From the NCBI RefSeq assembly GCF_900215295.1, contig NZ_OCMF01000002.1:659187-723186 (forward strand): a stretch of 64,000 nt of DNA, given 5' to 3'. Positions 62,293 to 64,000 of the stretch are shown here, one piece after another. The position numbers were made by a program, and so were the translations under genes. Under the pieces are notes generated by a model that searched no databases, had not been told where the DNA came from, and saw only the letters and a list, made by a program, of their open reading frames with translations. Each line of letters starts with the position of its first letter. Within the stretch, counting starts at the first letter, position 1. This DNA comes from Salinimicrobium sediminis. Its GTDB lineage: Bacteria; Bacteroidota; Bacteroidia; Flavobacteriales; Flavobacteriaceae.

Positions 62293-62368
62293 GTCGGGAT
62301 GACAGGATTTGAACCTGCGACCCTACGCCCCCCAGACGTATACGCTACCGGACTGCGCCACATCCCGA
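62293..62368 (-). tRNA. tRNA-Pro (anticodon GGG)
   Basis: On the minus strand: acceptor stem TCGGGAT pairing ATCCCGA, D-arm GGCGCAGTCCGGTAGCG, anticodon stem TACGT/GCGTA with loop CTGGGGG (anticodon GGG at 62333-62331), T-arm with GGTTCAAATCC, discriminator C. 76 bases; CCA is not encoded. Reads CCC and CCU proline codons. Confidence 0.97.
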
Positions 62369-62443
62369 AATAGTGGTTTTAAAAAGGAAACAGCTTTACT
62401 ATCTACTTCCGACTCCCCGGGACCACACCCCCGATCGAGAATG

Positions 62444-62474
62444 CAAATTAAACAGCTTATTTAGAATTTTCAAA
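62444..62474 (-). promoter_or_regulatory. Candidate tRNA-Pro promoter
   Basis: Minus strand TTTG (62474-62471), 20 bases, TAATTTG (62450-62444; one base short of TAnnTTTG). A start near 62437 would give a leader of about 70 bases before the tRNA. Confidence 0.4.
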
Positions 62475-62850
62475 GAGAAAACAGGCTTTTTCTCCAATCA
62501 TCATTCTACTAAGGTTTTATACAATTAATGCGAGTCTCCAAAACCTTATTTTGCTTCAGAAAAGATATTTTTTAGCTTAAGGAAAAAGAAATAATTATTT
62601 CCCCAATTCATAAATTCATTATATAACACATTACAGCAGTAAGAACAGCAACAATAACTTTTTCCATTGTATAAAATTTTCAGATTCAAAAAGTTGCCGT
62701 AGGGGAAGCGGTCCAAATGTATGAATTAACTTTTTATTAGGAAAGTAATATTCAGGACTATAGCTCACGTAGGTAATCAAAAGAGAAAGCTGTAAAATTT
62801 TGAGTACTCGTTTTTAAAAATTCCTACGCAACTATTCAGGAATAAAAAAT
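62475..62850. other. Gene-free stretch between tRNA-Pro and arsM
   Basis: No gene or promoter I can support. One perfect 9-base inverted repeat, TAAGGTTTT (62510-62518) and AAAACCTTA (62540-62548), followed by a T-rich stretch. The rest is AT-rich and featureless. Confidence 0.5.
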
Positions 62851-62872
62851 TTAATCGTAATTTTACGATTAA
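62851..62872. promoter_or_regulatory. Palindromic operator upstream of arsM
   Basis: A perfect palindrome of ten-base arms TTAATCGTAA/TTACGATTAA around TT, 16 bases before the arsM start. Location and form fit an ArsR/SmtB repressor site; no ArsR gene is in the window. Confidence 0.65.
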
Positions 62873-62887
62873 TAAATTTTACCACAT

Positions 62888-63778
62888 ATGAAAACTGAGA
62901 AAGAACTTAAAGATTCCGTAAGAGAGAGATATTCCAGAATTGCGGAGCAGGGGAAGGTAGAAAATGCTGCTTCCTGCTGCGGTGCCACTACGCCTTCCAA
63001 CAAGGTATATAATATAATGATGGACGATTACACGGGCACAGAGGGGTATCTGGAAGATGCCGACCTTGGTCTTGGTTGTGGCCTCCCTACTCACTATGCA
63101 GGAATTAAAAAAGGTGACACCGTTATTGATTTGGGATCGGGAGCCGGTAATGACTGCTTTGTAGCCCGCCATGAAACCGGTGCCGAAGGTAAAGTGATAG
63201 GGATTGATTTTACCCCCACAATGATCAAAAAAGCCCGTACGAATGCCGAAAAACTGGGATTCAACAACGTGGAGTTCAGGGAAGGAGACATAGATAACAT
63301 GCCTGTTAATGATAACACTGCAGATGTCGTCGTGAGTAACTGTGTTCTCAATCTTGTACCCGACAAACCTAAAGTGATCAATGAGATCTTCAGGGTTTTA
63401 AAACCGGGAGGACACTTCAGCATTTCCGATATTGTTTTAGTGGGAGAATTACCCGAAGCTCTACGCGAGGACGCAGAGATGTATGCCGGTTGCGTGGCCG
63501 GTGCCATCCAAAAAGGGGATTACCTGCAGTATATTAAAGGAGCGGGTTTTGAGAATATCAGCCTTCAGAAGGAAAAACCTATCACTATTCCCGACGATAT
63601 TTTGGAAAAATATCTGAGTGAAGAAGAGATTAAAGACTTTAAGAAAGGGGAAACAGGCATTTTTAGTATTACAGTGTACGCCGAGGAACCTGGAGCTAAA
63701 AAAGACAAGCCGAAACTTAAAATGGTTGATCTCCAGTCTCAGGGTGTTTGCTGCAGTCCGGATTCCGGTTGTTGTTAG
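62888..63778 (+). CDS. arsM: Arsenite methyltransferase
   Basis: Uses SAM to methylate As(III), giving methylated arsenicals. 296 residues. Seen: SAM motif I VIDLGSGAGNDCFVARHE, then VIGIDFTPTMIKKARTNAE, SNCVLNLVPDKPKVINEIFRVLKPGGHFSISDI. Arsenic-binding cysteines: Cys64 (GLGCGLPTH), Cys152 (SNCVLNLV), Cys202 (AGCVAGA) and, N-terminal, Cys30-Cys31 (ASCCGATT), corresponding to the four conserved positions of ArsM. The C terminus carries extra CysCys pairs (VCCSPDSGCC). Start ATG is 16 bases after the palindromic operator. Confidence 0.96.
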   Translation: MKTEKELKDSVRERYSRIAEQGKVENAASCCGATTPSNKVYNIMMDDYTGTEGYLEDADLGLGCGLPTHYAGIKKGDTVIDLGSGAGNDCFVARHETGAEGKVIGIDFTPTMIKKARTNAEKLGFNNVEFREGDIDNMPVNDNTADVVVSNCVLNLVPDKPKVINEIFRVLKPGGHFSISDIVLVGELPEALREDAEMYAGCVAGAIQKGDYLQYIKGAGFENISLQKEKPITIPDDILEKYLSEEEIKDFKKGETGIFSITVYAEEPGAKKDKPKLKMVDLQSQGVCCSPDSGCC

Positions 63779-63834
63779 GATTCCTGCCGTCGGTTCGAGG
63801 GATTTCTTTTTTAGCGACAGCGGAGAAAGAAATT

Positions 63835-63877
63835 GTATCGAGAACAGAGGTATTAACCAATCCGTCGTTCTCGATAC
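63835..63877. repeat. 11-bp inverted repeat downstream of arsM
   Basis: Perfect arms GTATCGAGAAC/GTTCTCGATAC around a 21-base spacer. No poly-T follows, so it is not a normal terminator. Nothing else is recognisable between arsM and the window end. Confidence 0.6.
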
Positions 63878-64000
63878 TAATTGATCCTGCTACCGCAGTC
63901 TCAATTCACTCCTTTAGACTTGTATTAGTAAATTTATTACAAGTTTAATTAAGAAAAGGGAGCTGAACTTAGGTACACTATTTTCACTCAGAATTTTTTA

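Noticed and set aside
62293..63778. Integrated element at tRNA-Pro carrying arsM
   Set aside because: No integrase, no duplicated tRNA end (att repeat) seen; arsM faces away from the tRNA and the region is only repeat-rich.

Overview
The window looks like a chromosomal segment of a marine or soil member of the Flavobacteriaceae (Bacteroidota). Support: several promoters fit the Bacteroidota pattern TTTG-N19-23-TAnnTTTG; starts rarely have a Shine-Dalgarno; and there are lineage-typical proteins (GAPDH with a 128-residue N-terminal extension, phosphoserine phosphatase-phosphoglycerate dehydrogenase fusion, monomeric NADP isocitrate dehydrogenase, DUF4870-PadR-PspC module). No phage, IS element, integrase, CRISPR array or restriction system is visible; this is mostly core chromosome with some accessory genes.

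Layout. 1-8 kb: the 3' part of dnaA with a protein phosphatase and an RsmI-like methyltransferase, then MltG, a GNAT enzyme and DapF on the minus strand, then an HtrA protease and GAPDH. 8-16 kb: a DUF748 protein, trmD, rplS, a structured non-coding RNA region (about 11.55-11.86 kb), isocitrate dehydrogenase, a beta-lactamase-like hydrolase and an OxyR-type regulator. 16-24 kb: AIM24-like and hotdog-fold proteins, the DUF4870/PadR/PspC operon, thioredoxin reductase, a TRIC channel and a 2-hydroxyacid dehydrogenase. 24-31.5 kb: a biotin-dependent acyl-CoA carboxylase operon (BCCP, biotin carboxylase, carboxyltransferase) followed by small membrane proteins, a lipoprotein and a methyltransferase/metallo-hydrolase group. 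31.6-42.5 kb: TlpA-like lipoprotein, an odd FabK/nitronate monooxygenase-like 599-residue protein, the serine biosynthesis fusion, a three-domain rhodanese, a DASS carrier and secreted proteins of unknown role. 42.6-45.5 kb: an Rrf2 regulator with nadA and nadB. 45.6-51.1 kb: PepSY, DUF202, rhodanese, PAQR proteins, DUF1059, AtoE and two hemerythrin-like paralogues. 51.4-57.3 kb: a 1958-residue soluble hybrid histidine kinase built on about a dozen HAMP-like units, divergent from a small M50-type membrane protease fused to a DUF2188-like tail. 58-62 kb: a porin, BCCT transporter and universal stress protein operon. 62-64 kb: dispersed repeats, tRNA-Pro(GGG), and an arsenite methyltransferase behind a perfect palindromic operator.

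The most interesting items are the poly-HAMP kinase with its A-B-A-B-B-A-B-A-B repeat order and its divergent protease neighbour; the structured RNA region between rplS and icd; a family of 7-base-period intergenic repeats seen in at least four gaps; a second ~100-bp palindrome-containing intergenic repeat; the FabK-like protein with a cysteine-rich tail; and the Rrf2-nadAB arrangement. Assignments rest on motif recognition by eye; no database search was run.
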